This document shows, one piece after another, positions 37,359 to 46,859 of a stretch of 51,136 nucleotides of DNA. The stretch is from Russula earlei (lineage: Eukaryota; Basidiomycota; Agaricomycetes; Russulales; Russulaceae): the NCBI GenBank assembly GCA_025769875.1, contig JAGFNK010000381.1, positions 1-51,136 on the forward strand. The letters are read 5' to 3'. The translations under genes were made by a program, and so were the position numbers. How positions within the stretch are numbered: the first letter of the stretch is position 1; each line of letters starts with the position of its first letter. A model generated the notes under the pieces. It made no database searches and was not told the origin of the DNA. It was given only the letters and a program-made list of their open reading frames with translations.

Positions 37359-38257
37359 TCACGGCGCGACAAGAAGCCTCATCAACCGATGGTACTTCTG
37401 TGCCTCCACAAGCCAAGGGTGGTCATCCTTCTTGGCAATCAAAGAAGCCGCAGGCACGTCCACTTCGGTCGAGCTGATGCGGTCTGAAACCGACGACAGT
37501 CGTGGCGTCGTGAGAACGATGCGCTTCAGGCTGGGATTCTCGCTGACGGCGAGCAAAGAGGGGTCCCACGCGGGAGGAAGGGCCGTGCGCAAAAACCGCA
37601 ACGAAGGGGAGCGGGACAACGCCAGAGCGAGGGGAGACGGATCCTCTCGTGGAACGGACGTGAGCAGCAGTATTCGAGGTTCGATTTCCACGACCTCCTG
37701 TCTCGAACGGGTCAGCGGAAGAGAACGACCGGGGATGCCCTCGGACGAAGACGTACCAAGTTTGGCCAACGCTCTATCGCCTCGGCCAACACGGTCGCGA
37801 TTCTCGACACGTAGTGGCGCGGGAACATGACGGTTCCTTGACGCACGGTCAACTGGCGTACGTGCACCGCGGCGAGGGGTTCCTCTTCCTCGCTACCGTC
37901 AAGCCGTCCGCTCATCCACGGAATGTTGAGGTGAAAATCGAGCGTTTGAAGCGATCCCTTGGCGTGACCGATGGCGCGAAGAACGAGCAGGAGCCCCAGA
38001 GTCGAAACCCTGGAATACAGGTGGCATACGTGACGAACGAGTGATGGCCGTTCTAGGAGGGTGTGACAAACGAGCTCGGCGTTTGAAGAAGATATGAGCA
38101 AGAGGGTGCGATATAAAACGGGAAGGCCGATCCGGTGGAGAGCACGGCAGGCGAGGAGGGGCGTTGAGTCTGGAAGCGACACTCGAGGGTCCGCGGGTAC
38201 AATGGCGTGCTCTAATATAGAAAGAAGCAACTCTTCGGGGAGATTGAGCAATTGCAT
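37359..38257 (-). CDS. F-box-like protein, paralogue B
   Basis: Tandem copy of the gene at 33776-34771. Exons 38257-37757 and 37697-37359 join to 279 residues. F-box start LLNLPEELLLSILEHAIVP, then ACRALHRIGLPVLYRTLLL, VRHVCHLYSRVSTLGLLLV, IERWPNL at the splice, EVVEIEPRILLLTSVP, and the shared C-terminus RLMRLLVAP. The intron position and phase are the same as in copy A, but the intron is 59 nt and has a good GTACGT donor. The acidic hinge (GSEEEEPL) is kept. Both copies are open, suggesting the pair is still used. Confidence 0.78.
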
Positions 38258-38339
38258 GACGCGTACGTGTGGAAGGGCAGTTCAACCCCGACTGGGGTTG
38301 TTTTAGCGCGGGATTCACTTGTGGCGGTTAGCAGTAGAG

Positions 38340-39224
38340 ATGCTCATGTCATTGTGGGGCTGTCTCTTGCAACGATCCTCGCGACAAACTCATATAGAAC
38401 AAGGTAATGATGATATCGGTGTTACAATCCATTTGGTCTGTTGGACGTTGGCGTGTTGGGCAGCATGCGAGGTTCAAGACTCGCCTGCCCACCCACGTGA
38501 CAGTGTTTCGAATCACATAAATAAAGGTCTCCGGGATCAGTGGTGCATATATTGTCCTCTTTGTCATTATCATCGTGGGGCTCGTGATCGCGTTTGGATT
38601 CGACGCGGTGCATCTATTGAAACGCAAAGAGGAGCGGTGGGAGGAAGAAAGAGGTCCGCCCGACGTGACTGTGAGCGTGGAGGTGGGCGTATCATGATAC
38701 ATACACATTGAGGTATCAGGCATCCCTCTATTGTGCGTCGCATGCGTTTCTCTCTTGACTGGTGCTCGGCGATATACGCCACAGTCATGATGGTGCTTAC
38801 GGTCGGTAAATCGCCCTCAATGAACGCGAAACAGGTGAAGCGAAACGCGGCACATGTGATAAACGGGACGAATGTTGCGTCCGGCGTCGTCGTGATTGAT
38901 GAAATATGGGTTCTGGGGCGGGCCCTCTCTGTCTTGATGATTATCGTAAGCGCCAAGGAATTCGCCCGCTACCTGGGCTTTCGTGAACCCAGACTCGCAC
39001 TCAAACGTGAAGCGCGAGGAAATGAAGCAGTCTATGATGATGCTTAAGGACTTGATGGTGCCGCCTCATATCGCCCAAGGGAGACCCCTTCTGGACCCTC
39101 AGCCTCTTCATCCTGTGAGACTGTTACGCTATCCAGTACGGAATGGTTGCTAATGGTATCACTCGCAGCTCCTGACCGCCCTCCAGTCAAGACCACGTCT
39201 GATTACGAGCTTTACAATTTGTGA
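38340..39224 (+). CDS. Possible small membrane-protein gene, exons unresolved
   Basis: Not recognised. A plus-strand segment at about 38551-38698 reads as a transmembrane helix followed by a charged tail (SGAYIVLFVIIIVGLVIAFG, then LLKRKEERWEEERG). It opens right after an AATAAAG acceptor-like site. Hydrophobic plus-strand sequence continues at 38733-39047. A final exon (39171-39224, after CTCGCAG) reads PDRPPVKTTSDYELYNL and a TGA. I could not join these pieces in phase with confidence. An antisense frame (38956-38570) is also open, so the strand is not certain. Confidence 0.3.
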
Positions 39225-39239
39225 CGTCCAAGTTTCTGA

Positions 39240-39725
39240 AATTGTCGTGGACTTGAACACACGCTCGCGCTCTGAGACTATCGGCCCGTTGCGATAATGC
39301 GCCTTGAGGATGACATCGTCTTCTTACCAGTTTATCCAAGACTCAATACCCGTACCATGACATCCAGTCAAAGTAGCGTATCGCCAATGTGAATGGAATG
39401 CCTGGACTTCTTTCGCGTCCATTTGTTCTTCCAGTATAGTTGCGCAGTTTTCAAATGAGTCGGCATGGATACGAATATTCATTCAGGTCACGCGCGCCAG
39501 GGGCAGTCAACCACCAGACGCTTTCGAAGATCTCGAACTGCAACTGAAACGAGGGCCATTTATACACGCTCTAGCGCTAACCTCACATGAGTGTTTAATC
39601 CTTCGATCGAAGCCCCAGTACTCCACGACGCACGTCCCCCAATCCCGGCTGACACTCATTTGAGTACATTTGTTCGGTAGCCAGGGGATAGATGCGACTC
39701 GGACCGTTGCGGTGGCGTGGGACAT
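39240..39725 (-). CDS. Possible small gene, unresolved
   Basis: Minus-strand reading starts at the ATG at 39725 (MSHATATVRVASIPWLPNK). A possible intron begins at GTTAGCGC (about 39588) and ends in TTTCAG before LQFEIFESVWWLTAPGA. Further on, an open segment reads RIHADSFENCATILEEQMD and TGIESWINW, closing with a good GTAAGAAG donor near 39330. The two segments are in different frames with no clear junction. No family recognised. It converges on the possible gene at 38340-39224. Confidence 0.3.
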
Positions 39726-41268
39726 TACCTTTTTTTTTGTCTCATTTCAACTCCTCCAGAGGCATACACCACACGGCGGTCGGGAAGGTCTGAGAGCCAG
39801 CTTAATAATCCGGCCCAGTAACTGTCAGTAACCCATGCTATCCCTAAAGGTGTTAATTTTAGGGCGTGAGGGAACCCGCAACCGAGACGTACCCCTCATG
39901 ATCATGAACAAATGGGGGGATGTTGATGTTGATGAGCGAGGGCACCAGGCAGAGATAAGGTAGAGCCTGAGCTCGCGGCATCGAGAGGCACGAAGGGCCC
40001 CTCTCGACATTGACAAGCTCAGTCATCTCACTTGCCAAGAGAGGTTGATGTTGGGCCCAGCAAATGGGCCGAATATGAAGACGGGGGGAATCAGGGTGCT
40101 GGCTCATTCCTCGCAAAGCATCAGGCTAGCGTGAGCTGCGCCAGCATGTTCCACACAAAGGCATAGCCAAAGGAGCCCTTCCGCCGGGACAAGTGACGCA
40201 AGTTGCACCAGGACGCCTGGGCATCTCCGAGCCTGCCTGGTTTATGGGAACCTAATGTGTTGTGTGGGCCGTGAAAACAGTGCAAAGTCGGGACGCAGAT
40301 ATCGTACCGAACTTTATCTCCCACGGCATCCATGGTGGCAATCGTGCTCAGGGCCAGTAAGGGTGAGTTCGCACCGCCCATCGATTTTCTCGTATTCTGG
40401 GTCCCCTCTTCCAACGATTTCGTCGTGGCGGAAACATCTCCCCTGTAAGGAACGATGTCTTCCCTTATCGTAAAAAGCGTCGGACGATGGGAAGTGCCAA
40501 GTTCTTGACTCTACGCCTCTCACACGCGGTGATTTCCCTCTGGAGCCAAATTCTTCACGATCGTTTGCTTGCTTCTCAGGGCTTCCCTGCTCGTTATTTC
40601 AACTCTTCCAGACACCGGGAGAACGAGATACTCTGAGAATGACGGCGGCGCAAGAGTGAGGTGGCGCGATGATGACGAAGGGGTGAGACGTTATGGGCAG
40701 CGAGCCCTCGGATCGAGCGGCGATGACGATGCGAACGCGTCGTCCGGGTCTGTGCGTAGACGCATGGCGGGAGTGAGGACGATAGTTCATAGACAATCAT
40801 AGAGGGGCGAGAACTCGATGAAAGGAGTTCGACGACGGGCGAGAGCATAATGACGAAAAGGTGAGAGGAATGATGCAGATAAAAGAGACTAACGGCACAG
40901 GGGATAGATGTAGTCGAGACGCGGCTGGACGGTGATGATGTGGTGCCGTGGGTCGATGCGTGGAGGAGCCAAGCTCCGACTCCAAGACCGACGAAGGAGG
41001 CGTTGAGCAGCGAGGCGAGTGACGTCGAAGGTGATCGATTTGAGGAGTTGTCGCTGTTCCTAGGCGAAGAGTGGGGAACACGAGGGGATGACGTCGAGAG
41101 TAGAGCGCGAGAGGCAAGGAGAATGAGAGGAAAGGAGTGACGATAGTTGGAAAGGAGAGAGGAGGGGGATGCAAGACGATAGGAAGGAGGACGTGTCGGA
41201 GGTGAGGGCTGGTACATGTCACGTGAATTTCCCGGCCAGCGGACACAGTTCGGGTCGAAAACCCAGTT
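39726..41268. other. Gene-poor stretch with one doubtful ORF
   Basis: Between 39726 and 40590 nothing looks coding. At 41217-40594 a minus-strand frame (MYQPSPPTRPPSYRLASPSS.., with a hydrophobic LLNASFVGLGVGAWLLHAS) is open for 207 codons, but its composition (Ser, Arg, His and Pro) is what a CT-rich strand gives by chance, and a second minus frame is open over the same stretch. I do not call a gene. Confidence 0.35.
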
Positions 41269-41745
41269 TCAAAAAGCCGACCAGCGATGTATTCCCCAAT
41301 TCGCGTTGTGCAACTCCGCCTTAGTCTTGTCAGATGTAACCTTCGTCTGTGTCCGCACTAGCTTTAGTCTACTCAGCGCATCACGACCCTGCGGGGTCCG
41401 GTACATACCGCTCCACTGCCGCAGCTTATAGTCCAGTCGGTCCGTGTCCCCGAGATACTTGTCCATCACAGCCGTGTGTGCATGGCTTAGGTCAGGGCCC
41501 AGTCCATTTAATGCGTCCCTGAGTGCATTTTCGTGAGCCTCCACCTGTTTTATCAATTCCAACCCGTGCTCTTTCACGGGATCCCACAAATCGTGTATTG
41601 AAGTCATTTCCATTTGCCTCCCGGAATTCCCACCTCTACGAGGTAAAGTCAATTTCGGAGGAGAATGAGGACTTGAAGAAGTTGGCATACCTTGGAGGAT
41701 GCGCAAACGATGGAGCGATGCCAACGGCGAGGCAGAACATGACAA
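41269..41745 (-). CDS. Unrecognised small charged protein
   Basis: Not recognised. An open frame of 158 codons. The more likely start is one of the internal ATGs (MEMTSIHDLWDPVKEHG at about 41613). From there the sequence is helical and charged (LELIKQVEAHENALRDALN; KYLGDTDRLDYKLRQW; SRLKLVRTQTKVTSDKTKAEL), which looks like a true protein. It ends HRWSAF. A possible splice donor (GTCGGC) within the last codons leaves open that the gene continues toward 41217. No neighbours hint at function. Confidence 0.45.
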   Translation of the reverse strand: MSCSASPLASLHRLRILQGMPTSSSPHSPPKLTLPRRGGNSGRQMEMTSIHDLWDPVKEHGLELIKQVEAHENALRDALNGLGPDLSHAHTAVMDKYLGDTDRLDYKLRQWSGMYRTPQGRDALSRLKLVRTQTKVTSDKTKAELHNANWGIHRWSAF

Positions 41746-42059
41746 AAACAGAGGAGGTTCTCATTGATACTTTATGAACAGGAATATTTGAAATGAAGGT
41801 CGTTGAAGTTTCGAGGTATAAAAGGCAGCGGCGTAGAGAGTCTAGAAAGATTGTGGTAACCAGTCCCGGCTGGTAAACAATAATTGGGAGTACAGCGGAG
41901 AGAATTGTAAATTGCAGGCATTGGCTTATACTGCCAGTGGGTGCGCGTGTACCTCCCCTCTATCCACGGAGGCAGGATCAGGATCATGATGGGCAAGTCT
42001 ATACATTTTATCCTCGGATCATTTTAGTTGACGCGATATGGATGCATCGACGTTTCTAG
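41746..42059. other. Intergenic
   Basis: About 310 bp between the unrecognised minus-strand gene and the repeat block. It probably holds the promoter of that gene: TTTATACCTCG on the minus strand near 41820 is weakly TATA-like. Nothing else seen. Confidence 0.4.
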
Positions 42060-42494
42060 GCTGGCAAGTTGCAAGGGTTGACATCAGGAAAAACACATAA
42101 ATATTTTTTAGCTTTATAAAGTCTTTATAGAGTCTAAAAAGTTGAAAAGTCAATGGTCACTTGGACTGACCCTAATTCTAGAAAGTTGTGACCCAAATAT
42201 CAACTATATAGCCAAGAAAGTTGAGAAAGCTGCATAAGTTCTGTAAAGTTCTCAAAAGTCAGAAAGTCATGTCAGCCAGCCTTAGGGCTATCAACCAATT
42301 TATGCTCTAATAGAACTACTGCTAAAAGTTAAGAGCCCTCTGTCCAATGTTCGTTTGGGACATATCTGCGACTTTAACAGACTTTACAAACTTTACAACC
42401 TTTTCTGGCTTTATGGAGGCATGAATGGCACTTTACTACTTTATGAACTTTCAACTTTAGAAATACTCCCTATGATGCTAAAAAGTCAAAAAAG
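42060..42494. repeat. AT-rich block with mirrored AAAGTT / ACTTTA motifs
   Basis: The left part repeats AAAGTT, AAAGTC and AAAAGT many times on plus (42100-42270). The right part repeats the complement (ACTTTA, ACTTTACAA, CTTTAT; 42370-42465). This mirrored arrangement of a short motif is typical of subterminal repeats of a DNA transposon or MITE. No coding capacity. It abuts the MITE at 42498. Confidence 0.5.
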
Positions 42495-42497
42495 TTA

Positions 42498-43051
42498 GGC
42501 CCCTTTTACCAACTGAGAATTCTTGAATCTTGAACTTGAACTTGGATTTTGGGATGTTCCAGGAGTGACAGGAATGACAGGTGTGATGTAAGTGACATAA
42601 TAAACTAATATGAGTCTATTTCAAATATGAGTTATTTTTCAGTGTGATTTGCTGGGTTTACATGTGATATGTAAAATATTTTTTCTAACCCTTCTTTCCA
42701 CTCCTTCCGAGTGGGGTATTGCAAGCATGTCATTAAGGCAGAATATGTGTCACCAATGTGTGGGTGCACATCTTTGTGCAGATTTTGTATGTGCAGCTCT
42801 GGTGAAAATGGGGCTGCAAGCACCCAGATGTTGAGCTCCAGTCAGGCTGCTTGACTCCAAGTTTGACACTGACACATCATGTGTAACCCCATATATGCGA
42901 ATATGCAAATGACAACAGAAAAAAATGCATATTAATTTATTATATACATCATATCACTTACATCACTCCTGTCACTCCTGTCACTCCCAGAAAATCCTGA
43001 AATCCAAGTTCAAGTTCAAGATTCAAGAATTCTCGGTTGGTAAAAGGGGCG
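42498..43051. mobile_element. Harbinger-derived MITE
   Basis: 554 bp with long inverted ends: GGCCCCTTTTACCAAC at the left and GTTGGTAAAAGGGGCG at the right (last base mismatched). It is flanked by a perfect 3-bp duplication TTA (42495-42497, 43052-43054). The subterminal sequence (TTGAACTTGAACTTGGATTTTGGGAT..GGAGTGACAGGAATGACAGGTGTGATG) is clearly related to the inverted repeats of the 3.2-kb Harbinger at 2442. Its core has no transposase. It is therefore a non-autonomous member mobilised by a related Harbinger transposase. Confidence 0.9.
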
Positions 43052-43115
43052 TTATAAAATTTCTTGTGATTTTGCTGATGGAGTGGTTCACACCAGCTGC
43101 TGAAGACCTGCTTAG

Positions 43116-44152
43116 TGTAAATTATAAAGCTGAGGTTGTTATGGTGTCGCAGCCGTAAGAGCATTAGCTCAGGGTTCAGTGGGGCCAAGTCCCTGTGACT
43201 TGGTTCAAGGGTTCAGTGGGGGCTGGCTCAGAGAGACTGGATCAAGGGTTTAGCATCTCAAGGCTGAGTCAGATAATAACTCAGTCTGCAGACAGAGTTG
43301 ATCTTCTGGTTTCACAGAAGAGGAGGACAATGAGAGAGAGGCAGAGGAGGAAAAGGAACACAAGGGTTCCTTGAGGTGTGCTTAGGTCAAGCAGAGTGTA
43401 GGCCAGCACAAACAAGTTGTGATTGAGAGAGTATGCAGGGCAAGGGATGCGACAGGAAATGGGACAAAGCTAAGCTTGGGGCATTCCCCAGCTTCTACTG
43501 GTGCTTAAATACTGTATGTAGCGAGGCTGTACAGTACTATATGTGGAACAATAGATAAAGGTGAACCAATAGCAAAAGGGACTCGAACAATAGATGAAAC
43601 ACAACTGGTGAAACACTAAGGGACCATCAACATCAAGGGATGAAACAATAACCAAGGGGATGAGGGTGACAGAGGTGAAGGTCCAAGGGTGCAACAATCA
43701 ATACACAGGAGCTGGGAGTGGGACTAGTGGCATGTGAGGGGGGGTTTTGAGAATACAGAATCATCTCTTGATCTATTTGTTGGCTCACTTTTTGAGCCTT
43801 TTAAGTACACCTTCACGCCTACGATACTTGTAAGTACTAGCTGTAAAATTTTGTAATGTAGTATAAAAATTTCTTGAGTCAAGTAAGCCAATATTGCCTT
43901 TGTGGCCTTTAGCTGCGGCGATGAGCTTGCACTCTTGGTGAGCTCCACAATGTCCTTAAGACATTTTTGCTTGGGCCCATATCTGAGACATTTGAATAAA
44001 ACTTCTTTTAGCTTTTTAACTTTTAGCACACACGATTGGAAACTGATTAGATGGGTGTGAGATCAAGGTAAAGAGTTGTTTGGAGCAACTTTCCCCCACA
44101 AAGGGGGAGGGTTCCAAAAATTTTATTCCAGGCCCTTTTGGGTCCCAAGGCA
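43116..44152 (-). repeat. 3' LTR of the copia element, split by a solo LTR
   Basis: TG at 43116 and CA at 44151-44152. It contains the 535-bp insertion at 43137-43671 plus one copy of its 5-bp duplication; without these it is 497 bp. Confidence 0.78.
43137..43671. mobile_element. Solo LTR nested in the copia 3' LTR
   Basis: 535 bp starting TGTTATGGTGTCGC and ending GAGGGTGACA, flanked by GAGGT on both sides (43132-43136, 43672-43676). The corresponding place in the other LTR (about 49792) has a single GAGGT and no insert. This is the pattern of an LTR-element insertion followed by LTR-LTR recombination. Confidence 0.88.
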
Positions 44153-46354
44153 TAGCACATTGCACCACAAAGGTGCTTCACATGTCCTCACCTTTGGTAG
44201 AGCAAAATCCACCACTTCCCTCTCAAGCTCGTGCAATCCTAGAGAGGATGTATGGAAAAGCATCTTCCACCTGGGAAGAGCTTTGGTCAGGATATCTGCT
44301 GTCATATTGTTGGTTGGATAATAGACTAGTTTTAGTTCATTGTTTGCCACAACATGTTGTCAATATGCTTCATCTGAGTGTGGTAGTTATTGTTTGTTGC
44401 TAACTTGAGTGTGGACTGATTGTCGCAATATACTGTGGTTGGGTTGGTGGGTAGGGAGAACAACTCATTTACGAGTCTTTGGAGCCAGATTGCTTCTTTC
44501 ACCGCATGCATCATGGTGATGTATTTGGCCTTGGTGGTGGATAGTGTAACAAGTTCTTGTTTTCGTGAACTCCAGGATACTGACCCTCCATCAACGAGGA
44601 AGATGTGCCTGGAAATGGCATGTCAATGTTGTTGATTTGCGCCATCCATGTCAGTGTACCCTAGTAGATCATGATGTTCACCGCCATAAGTCAATTTGTA
44701 TCTCCTGGTGACAGCCAAATACTGGAATATGTGTTTTACCACTTCCCAGTGGATGTGGTCCAGATTTTCAAGGTATTGCAATAAATTTGCTATGGCAAAC
44801 GTGATGTCTGGTTGGGTCATGATGGAGGCATACATGAGGCTACCAATTGCCTCTCTGTATGATGTTTTTCTCATCTGGGCAAGTTCAGCTGGGCTGCACA
44901 GACAGTCATCCCTGGAGTAGATCACTCCTGGGACCATGGGCATGTCGGACGGCTTCATGTCTTGAAGTGCAAAATGCAAGAGGATATTGTCAATGTATGT
45001 TGTTTGGGATAATGAGATGGTTTGCATGCATAGATTGCACAACACCTTGATGCCTAGGAGCCAATGGATGGGCCCCAGGTCAGTAAGTGTGTACTTGCTA
45101 TTGATCTTGGTCTTGTACTTGTTGATCAGCTTGGGCAAATTGCCTGTGAGAGCACAATTGTTGACATGTATGGTGAGGATGAGGGTGTGGTGACTTTCGT
45201 GAGTGTAGAATACTCCTGGGTCTGCATTGCTGATGCAGAAACCCAGTTCAGCAAGTGCGCACAAAAGAGTATTGTACCATTTCCTCCCTGCCTGTTTCAG
45301 CCCATACAACGACTTGTGCAGCCATTTCACCATTTCACCATACCCTCACCCTTCCCACCCTTGTATCCTGGAGGTGGTAACATGTAAATCTCCTCATCTT
45401 CATCCAGCTCACTGTTAAGGTAAGCACCATTGAAGTCAAAGGATTCCACATCCCAATTGAGGTGGGTGGCAAACACAAGAATGGTTCGTAAACTTGCTAG
45501 TTTGCGATGGGGGAGTAGGTGTCAAAATAATCAACCCCATGAATTTGTGAGAAACCTTGTGCTATGAGTCACGCCTTGTACTTGTTGATTGATCTGTCTG
45601 CCTTTCATTTGATGCAGAAGACCCACTTTGACCCAACTATGTTCTTTCCTTCTGGTTGAGGTACTGTGGTCCAGGTTCCTGCCTGGTCAAGGGTTAGCAT
45701 TTTGTATGCCATGGCCTCCTTCCAAAGAGGCCAGTCAACATGCGTTTGTGCTTCAGTAAGCATTCTGGGGTCACCTTCCACTTCCTGAATCATGGTGGTG
45801 ATTGTGATGCTGAGTTCAGCCCAGTGTGCTGAATCTGCACATTTGGGTGTTAGGTCAAATGTGTACCTGGTGAAATTGGGGTGTTGCACTCGTGAGTGGT
45901 TCCCCAAAGCCCTGCTGCTGGTGAGGCTCCTTCCATCCACCATGCCTTCACCACTGGTGATTTGTTTGTAATGATCCAAAGGTTTTGGCACCCATTGAGA
46001 TCGCTGCAGGGGTTCTGATGGTGTGTTAACCGGGTCAGGTGTCGTTACTAACTGTTCCTCTATTTCTTTTTCCTGTAGTTGTTCATCTACATCCAGGTCA
46101 GAGTCATCTTCTTCTCGGGGAAGGGTACTCCCACCTGCAGTGTCAGGCATAGTCAGTGTGTCCGAAGTTGAAATGCTGGGACTAGATGGCATGGTGGTTG
46201 TGTGTGGGCTGAGGTGGTGTGGCTGGCATGGGTTGCTTTGGTGTGACTGGCATAGGCTGTGGTTGTAAGGTGAACCATATTGCTGGCCTTGGAACCACAT
46301 GCAACCATGCGCGATGCGTCCCCTCCACACCTCGCCTCCTTCCTCGCCTTTCAT
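44123..46354 (-). pseudogene. copia reverse transcriptase / RNase H, broken
   Basis: An RT N-terminal segment (DWPLWKEAMAYKMLTL..VGSKWVFCIK) ends at a stop at 45605. The body is at 45333-44623 (SLYGLKQAGRKWY). The catalytic motif that is YVDD in this family reads HVNN (AAC AAT; plus 45157-45162). RNase H pieces follow (VYCDNQST; HIDNMLW) at about 44440-44350, and the C-terminal ADILTKALPRWK near 44300. Multiple frame breaks. Confidence 0.85.
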
Positions 46355-46449
46355 CTCCAGCCTTCACCACACAACAAGCCACCTCGTGCACAACATCAAG
46401 ACCTCAATCGCATTGCCCACCCCTTGCCACCGACCACGTGCATGCCACG

Positions 46450-46700
46450 CCCCAGCACACATGACGTGTTCATGTCTCAGGCCTTTCACTATGGCCTCGA
46501 CTGCCTGGCCTGGCCTCAATTCCCTTTCATTGTCTCTAACTCCTTTCACAACCATCATTCCTTTCATCCTTAGTACTCCTTCATGTATATAAAAACACCT
46601 TAGCTACTCTGTAGTAAAAAAGAAGAAGAATCCAATACAGCCACTCCTTAGTGTTGGTATCAGTCAGTCCAAAATGACCGTGCATGAGCCATCCCCTTTC
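46450..46700 (+). repeat. LTR-like promoter and primer-site fragment in the copia element
   Basis: Contains ATGTATATAAAAACACC (TATA box), then TTAGCTACTCTGTAGTAAA, and at about 46652 TTGGTATCAG, the usual copia-type initiator-tRNA primer site, in plus orientation (opposite to the host copia). The TATA/TAGCTACTCTGTAGTAAA part recurs inverted at 50990-51030. Probably a fragment of another LTR element inserted between integrase and RT; ends not defined. Confidence 0.5.
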
Positions 46701-46859
46701 CCCTCTTCTCCTCTTCCTCTCATTCATTCCTTGCTCTTGGCACAAGACAACTGTCTTGGATCACTGTCCAGCCCCACAAACTCAGTGTGCCCCAGTTAGG
46801 CCCGCTACAGCGGTGGTTTGGTGGGTGTGGTGGTGGGTGTGACCAATGTCACAATATCA

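Noticed and set aside
40594..41217. Minus-strand 207-codon open frame
   Set aside because: Two frames on the same strand are open at once, composition is Ser/His/Arg/Pro from CT-rich DNA, and no motif or splice evidence supports it.
46023..46592. Plus-strand frames of 81-97 codons in the copia region
   Set aside because: They are antisense to the retrotransposon polyprotein or lie in LTR-like sequence; no family features.
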